Origin: Charina bottae
Lineage: Eukaryota; Chordata; Lepidosauria; Squamata; Charinaidae
Direction of reading: 5' to 3'
Assembly: GCA_023362775.1 (NCBI GenBank)
Contig: JALMGJ010000062.1
Location: 829,501-893,500 of the forward strand
DNA length: 64,000 nt
The translations under genes were made by a program, and so were the position numbers. The notes beneath the pieces are model-generated. The model saw only the letters and a program-made list of their open reading frames with translations. It was not told the origin of the DNA and searched no databases. Shown piece by piece: positions 32,415 to 42,619 of the stretch (position 1 is the first letter of the stretch; each line of letters starts with the position of its first letter).

Positions 32415-34734
32415 GTGTGACCTCATCAATCACAAAATGCAGTTGAATGTTACAGTCTATCGACTGCTAATATATTTAGGGGAACATTAATTAATGTTAA
32501 ATTAAATGCTCTCAATTAATCAAGTTCAGTTTATGATGGGATCAGACCCCATCTATTTAAGGAAAGCTCTCCTCCATCTTGTTAAAAAACATGGTTTAGA
32601 TGGAGGTCCCACCCAATATTTTCCAGGAACAATTTCCTTGTCTCTTTTCAGACGCACAATCTCACATGTGCCCCACTTTCCTAACTCACCTAATATCCTA
32701 TTTTCCCCAAGACTCTTCTTTGGATGCTTGCAGCGAAATAAAGGTTATTTATTCCCTGTCTTTTGAAATTGCCACCTTGGTTTACACGTAAAACAAACTA
32801 GCAATGGATGGGCAATGGAGCAATACTGCATTCAAATCATCCCTTCATTATTCAAGTTGAAGCTCAGGGCCCACAAGTCCTTCTCGGGTGTCTCAGTTGC
32901 CCAACCTTCCAAACAGGGGCATCGTCCATGGGGAAGAGGGCAAAAACATCAAGATGGTGGCCCCAACTGCACGTTAGAAGCCCCTCCCCTTTTTTACAGG
33001 CATCACCCAAAGTCCAAGAGAGACATTTCTTGGAAGAATCAGGTACTCTTTTAATGCCCAAAAATCCACAGCGAGGAGACTATCAAATTGGAGAATTGCC
33101 CCAACATATTTCAACCCTTGGCTGCTCTTCCGATGCGTCCCGAGAGCAGGAAAATATTTGATTTCTTTCTGACAGACCTGTCCCTCCCCACCCAGGCTGT
33201 GGTCCGCACCACCAGCGAAAACCCAACGTCCTACGCGATGAACGGCGGAGAGCAGATGGGTAAAGGAAGGGAAGCGGCCCGCAAAAAGTGCTTTATCACT
33301 CATTTTATGGCGACAGTTTCTCTGTTCCACGGCCTTTCCCGAAGGCACATAAATTGTATCTCATAAGCTGCCGTTTGGTGGGGAGGGAACCGTCGCTGTG
33401 TTTACAGAAGACATCTGCCGTTGACTGATAAAATGCAAAGATGGGATGTTTCCCAGCAGACAATGTGTGGCTTTGAATGGAAAGCCAAGGATACGACCTT
33501 CTCCCGTTGAGCTGAAGCGAGCTCCCGAATGCGATGACTTGCCATATTTATTGGCATCCTCCTTTCGATCCAATTTGCAAGCCAAAAGGGGCTTATGTAC
33601 CCTCAATATGAATAAAACAGTCTCTGCAGCTTTGCATAGTCTTCCTAAGGCCTAGCATGAGAGGAAAGCAAGACAGGGAGGGCAGAGGAAAAAGAACTAG
33701 AGAAAAATCAAGGAAGAGCATAAACCATGGGCGAAGAAAAAGAGAAAGCGATCATCAGCTAAAAACAGCGGTTTTTAATAATAACCACTCAAACCAGAGA
33801 AAGGAAAAATAGAGGCAGCAGAGATGACTTTTCTGGAGGGGAGGAAGATGATGTGTTCCTTGGGCTGCGTTCCTTGGGCTGCCCCACTGTTTTTTTCCTG
33901 CTGACAGTTAAGGCCAACCCTAGAATCAGAAAATACGGCATCGATGATCATTGAGCCACACGCATTTATTAATTTGCCTCTTCTCTCTTGTTAAAATTCG
34001 GGAAGAACTTGCAGCCTAGCTGCTATTTAGCAAGTCCAGGAAAACGAGGGTCGGCGTGCAGACACTTTTGCAAGTGCCCTCAAACTTAGCGATTTGGTAT
34101 GAGAAACGCACCCAGAGGGCCCCCAAAATGGAGCTTCCCCTTTTAAATGGCATTTCCATTTCCAAAATCAAGGCGCCCGATTCTTAGACCTGTTGAGGTC
34201 CTTCTTTTGCGCTGAGACTGAGCCTGAATCTCACGCTCAGGAGAAAAGAGACGTCTGATGGGTCTCGTTCAGCAGGGTCCCAGCAGATAACTCAGCTCCA
34301 TTTCTGGGTTTGGAAAAAAAAAAAAACTGGATTCAAAAACTCAAAACAAGCCAGGAGCGGAAGGAAGAAAGATTTGCCCCTTGACAAAGAAGACAGGCGA
34401 GAGGACGAGATGAATACTTGCATGAAACAGAACCCAGAGGCAGCCGTATAAATAATCTAAAATGTTGACAGTTTTCTCCCTCGCATACCAATTCGCTGTC
34501 TCACCTTTGCCTCTTTTTCTGGAAAAGCACAATCGTGGGATTTTGTCCGAAAAGATTAAAAAAAAAAAACTTCAGAGAGAGAATCACAGCTCGATGCCCG
34601 TTAGGCTCTGGCAAACACTTCTCTTTCAACCACCTTCGAACCCCACTTCTTGTTCCACCTCGTTTGACAGAACTGTTGGGAGTGGGGCAGCTTTCAAGAA
34701 GGGAGATTGGGGGTCCTCAATGCCTGAGTTTTTT
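32415..34734. other. Unassigned stretch with one GATGGC-type repeat
   Basis: At 32940-33005, CATCAAGATGGTGGCCCCAA followed by AAGCCCCTCCCCTTTTTT matches the dispersed repeat at 12888. The remaining sequence has no recognised gene. An A-run and AAAAC-rich patch lies at about 34315. Confidence 0.45.
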
Positions 34735-34975
34735 TAAGATGAAGCTGGACAGCTTGGCTGGCACCTCTCAAGAAGGGTTGGATGGAGTTTCCTGCACACT
34801 GCAGAGGGTTGGGCTAGATCAGTGTTTCTCAAACTTGGCAACTTTAAGATGTGTGGACTTCAACTCCCAGAATTCCCCAGCCAGCAGGTTGAATTCGAAG
34901 TCCACATCTCTTAAAATTGCCAAGTTCGAGAAACATTGGACTAGATGATCCTTGGGGTCTTCACGTTCTACTAGA
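34735..34975 (+). mobile_element. 3' end of an old amniote-wide dispersed repeat, interrupted
   Basis: TTTTTTAAGATGAAGCTGGA, then AAGGGTTGGATGGAGTTTCC and GGGTTGGGCTAGATGATCC, read across the hAT insertion, is the terminal wording of a very common reptile/bird repeat whose upstream part is seen at 42620-42965. The antisense end is at 61621-61788 and scraps are at 17775 and 57253. I believe it is CR1-related but am not certain. Confidence 0.55.
34820..34938. mobile_element. Palindromic hAT MITE, copy 1
   Basis: It begins CAGTGTTTCTCAAACTTGGC and ends GCCAAGTTCGAGAAACATTG; the two halves are inverted repeats around CCCAGCCAGCAGG. The flanking 8-mers GGCTAGAT (34812-34819) and GACTAGAT (34939-34946) differ by one base, consistent with a hAT duplication. 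A second copy is at 37965-38099. Confidence 0.9.
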
Positions 34976-35450
34976 TGATCCTTGGGTCTTCAAGTTCTAC
35001 TAGATGATTCTTGGGGTCTTCAAGTTCTACTAGATGATCCTTGAGGTCTTCAAGGACTAGATGATCCTTGGGGTCTTCAAGGACTAGATGATCCTTGGGG
35101 TCTTCAAGGACTAGATGATCCTTGGGGTCTTCAAGTTCTACTAGATGATCCTTGAGGTCTTCAAGGACTAGATGATCCTTGGGGTCTTCAAGTTCTGCTA
35201 GATGATCCTTAGGGTCTTCAAGGACTAGATGATCCTTGGGGTCTTCAAGGACTAGATGATCCTTGGGGTCTTCAAGGACTAGATGATCCTTGGGGTCTTC
35301 AAGGACTAGATGATCCTTGGGGTCTTCAAGTTCTGCTAGATGATCCTTAGGGTCTTCAAGGACTAGATGATCCTTGGGGTCTTCGAGGACTAGATGATCC
35401 TTGGGGTCTTCAAGGACTAGATGATCCTTGGGGTCTTCAAGCTCTACAAG
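34939..35450. repeat. CTAGATGATCCTTGGGGTCT minisatellite
   Basis: About 17 units of mostly 27 or 30-36 bp, each CTAGATGATCCTTGGGGTCT followed by TCAAGGA or TCAAGTTCTA/TGCTA. Unit lengths are multiples of three, so the minus strand stays open and reads LEDPKDHLV repeatedly (part of a 255-codon frame, 34971-35738). The unit equals the last segment of the dispersed repeat into which the hAT MITE was inserted, so the array grew from that target. Confidence 0.95.
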
Positions 35451-36286
35451 TTGCATTGTGGTGTGGCCAAGGAGCCACAAATGGCTCATCTTACTTGTCA
35501 CCACTTGTTTGAGAAGTATGTCACCTCCCTCTTCCCACAGGCTCACCCAGCATGGAGAAGGTGGCTTCTTCCAAGAAGTTGAGGAAGGCTCACTTTCATT
35601 AAAAAAACAAACAAACCCATCACTCTTGTAGGTCTCACATCTGGGGTGGGGTGGGAGATGATACCTACAGCGTGGGTGGATCTTCATTGGCCTTTTCCAG
35701 AAGGGTGGAACTAATGTTCTCTGCACTAGGGTCATCAAAATAGGTAGCTCCTCTCATCAGCAACAGCAAGATGTTCTCCACGCTGAAGACTTCTGACCTT
35801 CTTCATAAACAATGTTTGTGTTGTTCATTTGTTTGCAGAAGTACCCCCTGTTCAGGAAGGAATCAGCTCACCAGAAACAATTAAATTCCTTCTCCAGAGC
35901 CTGCCGTGGCTGAAGTGGATCGTATTGTAGGACAATGAGAGCAATTTTAATTACAATTTGGGGGGGGGGGAATGAATGATCCGAGGCCAGCGTTTGCAAG
36001 AAGCCGGCTTGGAGTGGGGGAATGTTATCAGCTCGCTCGCAGTCTCCGCCAGGCAGGATGTAAGAAAACAGGAAGGATGTTCAACCAGGCATAGCTACCC
36101 GGTAGAATAACCTACTTGAGAAGAACAAGAAAACAGGCTCAAATGTGCCGAGAACCACCAAGATTTATCCTCTTCCGCTGCAGAGGCAAGAGAGAGAAAT
36201 ACGGGCGCAGGCTGGCGTTAAGAACAACTGAGTTTTGTTCATCCAGGTTTAGGGTTCAGCATCTGCAAAAACCCAGCCAGAGGAAT
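35451..36286. other. Unassigned non-coding stretch
   Basis: No gene or repeat recognised apart from a G-run at about 35958. Confidence 0.45.
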
Positions 36287-36299
36287 CAGAAATACCCTG

Positions 36300-36519
36300 T
36301 CTGTAGGTTGAGTCATGGCAACTGGATTTCTTTCTAGTGGTTGAAACGTTTCACCGGTTGTCCAAGTAGCTTCTTCAGTCTCTTCTTCAGACTGTTCTTC
36401 TTCAGACTGAAGAAGCTACTTGGACAAGCAGCGAAACGTTTCAACCAAAAGAAAGAAATCCAGTTGCCATGACTCAGCCTACAGACAATTCCACCTAGAG
36501 GACTGAGAATCTTCATCGA
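36300..36519 (+). mobile_element. Penelope-like family A inverted dimer with 13-bp TSD
   Basis: The exact duplication CAGAAATACCCTG (36287-36299 and 36520-36532) flanks two inverted arms. The left arm runs from TCTGTAGGTTGAGTCATGG and the right arm ends CCATGACTCAGCCTACAGA. The right arm alone is prolonged by 34 nt (36486-36519; reverse strand TCGATGAAGATTCTCAGTCC...). A hammerhead-like core lies at 36407-36439 on the plus strand: CTGAAGA, hairpin GCTACTT-GGAC-AAGCAGC with one A-C mismatch, then GAAACGTT. The left-arm core on the minus strand is more decayed. Confidence 0.75.
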
Positions 36520-36540
36520 CAGAAATACCCTGGTTTTTGC

Positions 36541-36635
36541 AAAGACATCATCATCATCAACAACAACAACAACACATCAACGTGAAATCACAGCTGCCAG
36601 TTCTTTAGCTGGTGTTGGCCTTCTATTCACATTGA
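36541..36635 (-). mobile_element. R4-like LINE 3' UTR, partial second copy
   Basis: AACGTGAAATCACAGCTGCC followed by AGTTCTTTAGCTGGTGTTGG duplicates 36681-36735 with small differences. It is joined to (ATC)n/(AAC)n on one side and (TTA)n on the other, like a truncated copy of the same tail. Confidence 0.6.
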
Positions 36636-36679
<44 letters not shown>

Positions 36680-37215
36680 CAACGTGAAATCACAGCTGCC
36701 AGTTCTTTAGCTGATGCTGGCCTTCATTTGCATCAAGTTTATTTATTTATTGAATTTATTGAATTCATGTTTATCCCGCCTTTATTATTTTTATAAATAG
36801 CTCAAGGTGGCGAACATACCTAATACTCCTTCCTCCTCCTGTTTTCCCAGTTCTTCCCAAGAACCTGGGGAGTCGTAATGTATCAGCATAATATATGCGC
36901 AGATCCGAGCCGTGTAGCCTTTTAGAATTGACAGATGGAAATGTTGTCCATGCGCAGATTGTCTAAGTGCCGTCCAAGGCTTTTTGGAATGGCCCCCAGT
37001 GTGCCGATAACCACGGGGACCACCACGGCCAGTTTATGCCATAATCTTCCAACTTCGATTTTCAGATCTTGACTCTTTGTGATCTTCCTCAATTCTTTGT
37101 CTTCTATTCTACTATCCCCTGGTATTGCCACATAAATAATCCACACTTTCTTCTTTTCAACCACAGTTAAATCTGGTGTGTTATGCGCCAAGACTTTATC
37201 GGTTTGTATTCAGAA
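36636..37215 (-). mobile_element. R4/Dong-type LINE: restriction-like endonuclease domain fragment and 3' UTR
   Basis: The minus strand encodes AHNTPDLTVVEKKKVWIIYV, then AIPGDSRIEDKELRKITKSQ and LKIEVGRLWHKLAVVVPVVI, followed by GTLGAIPKSL. The PD...(about 12 residues)...D/E pattern and the KIEVxRLW...VVPVVIGxLG block belong to the C-terminal restriction-like endonuclease of R2/R4-group LINEs. The residue after WII is Tyr where Asp is expected, so the catalytic site looks lost. The 3' UTR follows in the minus direction, split by another element at 36738-36866, and ends in an (AAT)n tail at 36636-36677. The copy is heavily 5' truncated. Confidence 0.75.
36738..36866 (-). mobile_element. CR1/L3-like 3' end nested in the R4 3' UTR
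   Basis: On the minus strand, TATTAGGTATGTTCGCCACC, then TTGAGCTATTTATAAAAATA and AAAGGCGGGATAAACATG, is the usual LINE/SINE tail with the GGCGGGATAAA box and an AATAAATAAA end. It separates the R4 coding fragment from the R4 terminus. Confidence 0.6.
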
Positions 37216-37226
37216 ATGCCACAAAA

Positions 37227-37227
<1 letters not shown>

Positions 37228-37269
<42 letters not shown>

Positions 37270-37563
37270 TAGCTGTTGACATTTGTAGAAATTTATTTTC
37301 TTGGTCAAGTGTCATTTGAAACTAGAACTATTGTTTCTCAAAAGACAGTTTTCTGAGTAAGGGGGCCCCTCTATTTTTGTTGCTATTTTTATATTTTATT
37401 ATTTTATTTTATTTTATTTTATTTTATTTTATTTTATTATTTTATTATTTTATTTTTTTATTTTTTATTTTTTATTTTTTATTTTTTTATTTTTTATTTT
37501 TATTTATTTTTATTTATTTTTTATTTATTTTTTATTTATTATTTTATTATTTTATTTTATTTT
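37228..37563. repeat. ATT microsatellite and ATTTT-rich tract
   Basis: About 14 ATT units at 37228-37269, then about 110 bp of unique sequence, then 37383-37563 composed of ATTTT, ATTTTTT and ATTTATTT units. Confidence 0.92.
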
Positions 37564-37956
37564 TGTTGCCAGCTCCATCTACCCTCCCTCCCTGTTTTAC
37601 ACCAGTGCGTGTTGGGATTTTTCTGCCCTTCTCTCTGTTGGAAGTCTGTATGCTCCAAATGTTTGCTTTTGTTTGAAATGATATTTTTATTTTCAGTTTT
37701 CCTTTGCCACTTCATATGGTGAGCCTCCCACAACGCAATCATTCTGGATATGTCGGCGGCGATGTTCCCCACATTTATACATGGAGTTTTTAATCAGGTT
37801 TTTCTCCAAAAAAGCAATAACATTGCACGAGGATTATTCAATGGTGCTCCACGATCACTTTATCTTCTTGGTGTCATAGAGACAAGGGCCTAGAACCAAA
37901 AGGGTCTCTCTAGGAACTTCTTCTTTCTGGTTATTTTACTTCTCAACCCCTGTAGA
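37564..37956. other. Unassigned non-coding stretch
   Basis: Nothing recognised. Confidence 0.4.
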
Positions 37957-37964
37957 GTCTAAGG

Positions 37965-38099
37965 CAGTGTTTCTCAACCTTAGGAAATTTAAGATGAGTG
38001 TTCTTCAACTCCCAGAATTCCCCAGCCAGCATGGCTGGCTGGGGAATTCTGGGAGTTGAAGTCCACACATCTTAAAGTTGCTGAGGTTGAGAAACACTG
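37965..38099. mobile_element. Palindromic hAT MITE, copy 2, perfect 8-bp TSD
   Basis: The exact duplication GTCTAAGG (37957-37964 and 38100-38107) flanks 135 bp starting CAGTGTTTCTCAACCTTAGG and ending GAGGTTGAGAAACACTG. The two halves are almost fully complementary around GCCAGCATGGCTGGC, so the element can fold into one long hairpin. It is better preserved than copy 1. Confidence 0.96.
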
Positions 38100-38107
38100 G
38101 TCTAAGG

Positions 38108-38703
38108 AAAAGCAGAAAGGGCTGAGATGGAGAAATCATTTTCCACACTGCCTGGGTGTCCTCCAAGCATGGTTACATCATCTGCCATCCTGCTATTTCA
38201 GTCGCTGGGTTTCATGGAAAGATGGCTGTTCCACTTGGGGCCAGGACATCCCTGGTCAAACTAATAAGCGTTGCATTTACTCTAGAGTAATGACAGATTG
38301 GATCAGCTGTATCATTTCCTCTTCATTTGACTCTCTCCTACTCTGAGGAAGAATTGATTGAAAGGGTCATGAGATCTGTCAATGGGTGCTTGACTCTGGT
38401 TTAGGCAATGCCTCTGGTTTAGGCAATGCCTCCCATTGCCTAAACCTAAATATTCTCCCCACTTGACCGGCAAAGTAGCTGATGACTGAAGAAGGAAGAA
38501 TTAGTCGGGTCCAAGTGAGACAATGACTGTTTCAAAGTGCTCTGCTCTTGAGGAAACAGGGAAGAGAAAGCATCAGGGTTATTCCAGCATGCAGGACAAG
38601 AAGTAGATTCTTGGAGCTGTCCGAGGTCCTGAAACTCGAGCCTGCTGCATATGCTGCACGAGGAGAGTCCAGACTTATTAGGGGGAAGCTATAGGCTTTC
38701 TAA
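38108..38703. other. Unassigned stretch with a small direct-plus-inverted repeat
   Basis: At 38393-38450, CTCTGGTTTAGGCAATGCCT is directly duplicated and then followed by the inverted CATTGCCTAAACC. Confidence 0.5.
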
Positions 38704-39038
38704 GGGGCGTGGTGGCTCAGCGGGTAAGACGCCAGGCTTGTTGATCGGAAGATCGCAAGTTCGGAGGTTCGAATCCCTAGCCCCGCGTGACGGAGTGAGC
38801 TCTTGCACTAGCCCCAGCTCTTGCCAACCTAGCAATTTGAAAGCATGCAAATGCAAGTGGATGAATAGGTACCACTTTGGTGGGAAGGTAACAGCGTTCC
38901 GCGCATGTCATGTGGCCACATGACCGTGGAAGCGTCTTCGGACAACGCTGGCTCTTTGGCTAAGAAACAGAGATGAGCACCGGCCCCTAGAGTCGGACAC
39001 GACTGCACAACTGTGCGGGAGGAACTTTTACCTTTTTT
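38704..39038 (+). mobile_element. tRNA-derived SINE, copy 4, with TSD
   Basis: Full-length copy with A box TGGCTCAGCGGG and B box GGTTCGAATCC. The duplication ATAGGCTTTC at 38691-38700 and 39039-39048 flanks it. The tail is CTTTTACCTTTTTT. Confidence 0.95.
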
Positions 39039-39048
39039 ATAGGCTTTC

Positions 39049-39708
39049 CACAAAGTTCACACCATGCAAGATGGGAAAGAGTTGAGTTCCTCCCCAGGAA
39101 ATTTTCCTCCCAAATTTTCCTTGGAAAGCCATTTCAAATTCTCCTAGTTTCCCTTCTCCTTCAAAAGCAATCATTAGAAGAACGAGGTTGGGAGGATAGA
39201 AATGCCAGACAATTTTTCTGCATGGTTCAAAGCAGGGCATTGGCCAGGATGGCAGAAATGAATCATCAGAGCCAAGAGTTGAGTTGAAGCATTTCAAAGT
39301 TCACCTGGAGGATCACTGGGGGGGGGGGGCGTTGGAATTGCCACCATCTGGTTCTAGAAAATAGAGTAGGTTGGATTTATTCTACAAAATGAATTGGGCT
39401 CCCCTGAGAGCTAACAGCAGCTATGGAGGCAATAACTCTGCAAGATGGAGTTGATAATTCAGGTTCTCTCCCCTGGGGTCTTAATTTCGCTATCCATTTT
39501 GGAAGGGGTTTCCAACGGTGGCAGCAAGTCACAGCCTGAGAAGATGACGCTCACTGCTTCAGGGGCAGCGGTGGAGAAGGACTCGTGGTAGAAAACGCAG
39601 ATGGGATAGACAAGCGTCTTAAAAACAGTTGCCTGCATGCAGTGCATCTGGATGATGATTTCTGACCTGGGAAACGTTTCCATCCTTTAGGCCAATCTCC
39701 CACCCAAA
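39049..39708. other. Unassigned non-coding stretch
   Basis: No supported feature; a G-run lies at about 39320. Confidence 0.4.
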
Positions 39709-39952
39709 TGTGACCAGACAGGAAACACGACCAGATAAGCTAATTCTACTTTATCATAAAGCTACATTAACAGAATCTTGCAAGTCTGAAAGGACAAATC
39801 TCTTTTACAGCCCGAGAAACTGGGGAGGGTCCCTCCTGAGCTTCTTTCTCCACCCATTATGCAGCTCCAGGCTTTGCCCTCTCTTATCTGACTGTTCCCT
39901 AGGCAGCATCTCTTTGCCCCGTCTCCCCAGCTCTTTCCCACATACCATTACA
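39709..39952 (-). mobile_element. LTR-like dispersed repeat, copy 4
   Basis: It runs from TGTGACCAGACAGGAAACAC to CATACCATTACA and aligns with 22239-22507 along its length, lacking the first ~20 nt. The minus strand carries the same AATAAAG-like position, here mutated (plus-strand TTTATCATAAAG). Confidence 0.55.
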
Positions 39953-39974
39953 AGTGAAGATTCCCCATCCAGCT

Positions 39975-40130
39975 CCTGATCCTAGCCTACCCGAGTAATC
40001 ATCACTCATGCCCATCTTGCCTCTAGGATAGACTACTGCACTGCACTTTACACAGGGCTGCCCTTGAACACTACCCAGAAACTGTAGATGCAAAATGCAC
40101 AGACCCACCTGCCATTGGGTGAGACCCGCT
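39975..40130 (+). mobile_element. CR1 LINE remnant
   Basis: ATCATCACTCATGCCCATCT, then ATAGACTACTGCACTGCACT and CAGGGCTGCCCTTGAA, matches the CR1 segment encoding HALVIS...DYCN...YxGLPL (compare 26700-26770). It is short and strongly decayed. Confidence 0.6.
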
Positions 40131-40440
40131 TCGGCCATGTCATGCATAATTGGTGGGCATTTGGTTTGTGAGTATGATTCAATTTTGGATTAATGCCTAA
40201 AGGGCCGTATGGCTCAGCCATCCTGCACTTTTAGGACTATTCCTTTGAACTGGTTCTCTCTGTCTTTTGATGCTTGGTGGAGATGCTTAAGACCTCCTTC
40301 ATACATGAGATGGATGGAAAGGGGACCAAGAGGTGTTTTACCCCATTGCTAGCTTCCCCCCCACCCCGCCAGATTCAGATGGTGCCTTTTGCACTTGCAT
40401 TTAGGAAGCCTACCAAAACAGTTAATATTTTTTTTAAAAA
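40131..40440. other. Unassigned non-coding stretch
   Basis: Nothing recognised up to the target duplication of the inverted dimer. Confidence 0.4.
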
Positions 40441-40455
40441 ACTTTTCTCTGTAAG

Positions 40456-41107
40456 TCTATGAAGGTTCTCAGTCATCCAGGTGGAATTGTCTGTAGCTTG
40501 AATCATGTCAACTGGATTTCTATTTTCTCAGTGGAAACGTTTCGCTCCTTATCCAAGGAGCTTCTTCAGTCTGAGCAAAGTTGGTAAGGGAATCCTAAAT
40601 ATGTTTCTAGGTAGCTGTGTGACCTTACACCTGGGGCTAGGTCATGGTTATATTGAGATGTTATTTTAAGTCCTTTTATCATCTAAAGGAGGATTGTTGA
40701 GATTACCATGCTGCTGTTGAGCTTGTGAAATGGTCTTAATCTTCCTAGGCACAGAAGACAAAGCAGGGAGGAAGATGGGGGAAAGACTATGCCTGAGGCC
40801 CATTTTCCCCCATCTTCCTCCATCTTCCTCCCTGCTTTGTCTTCTGTGCCTAGGAAGATTAAGACCATTTCACAAGCTCAACAGCAGCATGGTGATCTTA
40901 ACCATCCTCCTTTAGATGATAAAAGGACTTAAAATAACATCTCAATATAACCATGACCTAGCCCCAGGTGTAAGGTCACACAGCTACCTAGAAACATATT
41001 TAGGATTCCCTTACTAACTTTGCTCAGACTGAAGAAGCTCCTTGGATAAGGAGCGAAATGTTTCCACTGAGAAAATAGAAATCCAGTTGACATGATTCAA
41101 GCTACAG
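40456..41107. mobile_element. Penelope-like family A inverted dimer, 15-bp TSD, 34-nt extension
   Basis: The exact duplication ACTTTTCTCTGTAAG (40441-40455 and 41108-41122) flanks a 652-bp insertion. It consists of two arms of about 300 bp in inverted orientation meeting near 40800. The left arm alone carries a 34-nt extension (40456-40489, TCTATGAAGGTTCTCAGTCA...). Both arms hold the hammerhead-like core: minus strand 40537-40569 and plus strand 41029-41062; in the right arm GAAACG has become GAAATG. Arms still match closely, so the insertion is young. The open frames of 61 aa at 40683-40915 are mirror images of one another, confirming the palindrome. Confidence 0.82.
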
Positions 41108-41122
41108 ACTTTTCTCTGTAAG

Positions 41123-41240
41123 GCAGCTGTCACTGATTATGTTTTTATTTTATTGATTTATGTCTTTATTTTACATTATTGATTTGTAAACTTCCAGGGG
41201 TCACTTAGAAATGCAGGGCTGCACACAGAGTATCTATAAA
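41123..41240 (+). mobile_element. Possible CR1 3'-end remnant
   Basis: TTTGTAAACTTCCAGGGGTC followed by AAATGCAGGGCTGCACAC and ATAAATACATAAATG has the outline of a CR1 terminus (GTAAACCGCCCAGAGTC...GGGCGGC...ATAAATA), but is weak. Confidence 0.35.
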
Positions 41241-41261
41241 TACATAAATGCACCCCAAGCT

Positions 41262-41365
41262 TGCTAAACTTGGCTGGTCTGAAGAAATCTAAGCAGGGTG
41301 GATGGGAGACCACCAGGAATTCCAAAGGTTGGAGGCTAGACTGGAAACTCGCATATGCACAGATA
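41262..41365 (+). mobile_element. 5S-rRNA-derived SINE fragment
   Basis: AAATCTAAGCAGGGT is joined directly to GGATGGGAGACCACCAGGAA: the 5S rRNA AAGCAGGGTC...TGGATGGGAGACCGCC region with the intervening bases deleted, as in the minus-strand relative at 5581-5870. Confidence 0.6.
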
Positions 41366-42619
41366 CCAAAAATTAAAAAAAAATCTGAAGAAGGAATGAA
41401 CAAGTCACTCAAGAAAACTTCTTGGTCATAGCAAAGCTTTAATTTGAAGATTTTATCTTATTTTATTCCATTGGCACGTAAAGGTGAAAGATGTCACAAG
41501 TTTTGGGAATTTCTAGGTCAGGGGTGGTAACACTTTTCAGAGCCAAAGCCAACATATGGCTTTTGCAGAGCATGCTGGGAGCAGGCTGGTGTGGAGGCTA
41601 AATTTGATTTAATTCCATATGAAATTCAAATGAAATGGAAACACAACGAGAGGAGGAGCAATCCGTTTTCTCCTCCTCTGCTTACAGTAAAAATTACAAA
41701 AATGGGGTGACCACTAGAGGGCTTCCAAGAGACAGAGATGGCTCCCCTTGTTGATGCCCCCTAGTGGTGATCTGTAGAATTGCAGTCCATTGGAAAGCAC
41801 CAGATTTGCTCATTGCAGGAAGCAAAAGTCAGGGAAAAGCCCCCCAAAATGCAGTTTCTGTCTCAGATCGACTTGGTAAGAAGGATGGAAAATAAGATGG
41901 GCCTTTCTGCCTCCTGTAGGGGGATGGATCCAAATTCCAAAAAAACAATAAAGGCCAAATGACCGAGGAACATCTCTTTGGAGTACCTTGGAAAGCAGGG
42001 AGAGGGTTTTATTTTCTGTTTTTCAGGGTCTCTTTGCTGAAGGACACACTCCCCCCTGCTTACAATCAGGATGACAGGGTGCAGAAGGACAAATGTCATT
42101 TATTCTGACTTGCGTCATTCCTGCGCTGCAAGTTTGTTCCACTCCATTTCCAAACCAAGCTGTGACTTCACATCTGCAGGAGGATTTACATTTCAATGTC
42201 TTTTCTAAATACGCATTTCTGAACGGAGTCGCTCCTTTCTCTTAAACCCATAATTGCATTGGAACAATGGGGAGAAACGGTTCTCTAGGGGGTGTTTGGG
42301 GGTTGACTTCCTCGCTAGAAGAGGTGAGGGGTGTGCTAATGGTGGCACGTTTGAAGGGCATTGGTGACACATCTTTCCATCACTGGAATCTGGCTGATCC
42401 AGCTTGTGGCTCCCTTTGGGTTCTCATGGAAAGTGTTTCCCCTCTGATGGTGCCTTCAAAGATGATGTTTGGTCCTCCAACTAGGAAGTGGTTTCGGCAT
42501 GCTTCCTCCATTGTCTTGGAAGCCATCCAAGTAGAATCTCAGCATCCTTTTCAACCACAAATTAAACATCAGCCACCAGGGTGTTGCAGCTGCAAAAAAC
42601 GCAAATGCTATCTTAGGGG
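41366..42619. other. Unassigned non-coding stretch
   Basis: At about 41520, CAGGGGTGGTAACACTTTTC resembles a hAT end, but I find no partner end. Otherwise nothing recognised. Confidence 0.4.

Noticed and set aside
31683..32433. Open frames of 203-248 codons rich in Ile, Tyr, Leu and Ser
   Set aside because: Direct translation of GATA/TATC repeats.
34971..35738. 255-codon frame with LEDPKDHLV repeats
   Set aside because: It follows from minisatellite units whose lengths are multiples of three; no start context, homologous domain or flanking exon was seen. The minisatellite itself is reported.
41262..41330. 5S rRNA gene
   Set aside because: Only internal blocks remain, with a deletion between them; this is a 5S-derived SINE.
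41515..41560. hAT terminus CAGGGGTGGTAACACTTTTC
   Set aside because: No matching inverted end or 8-bp duplication found nearby.
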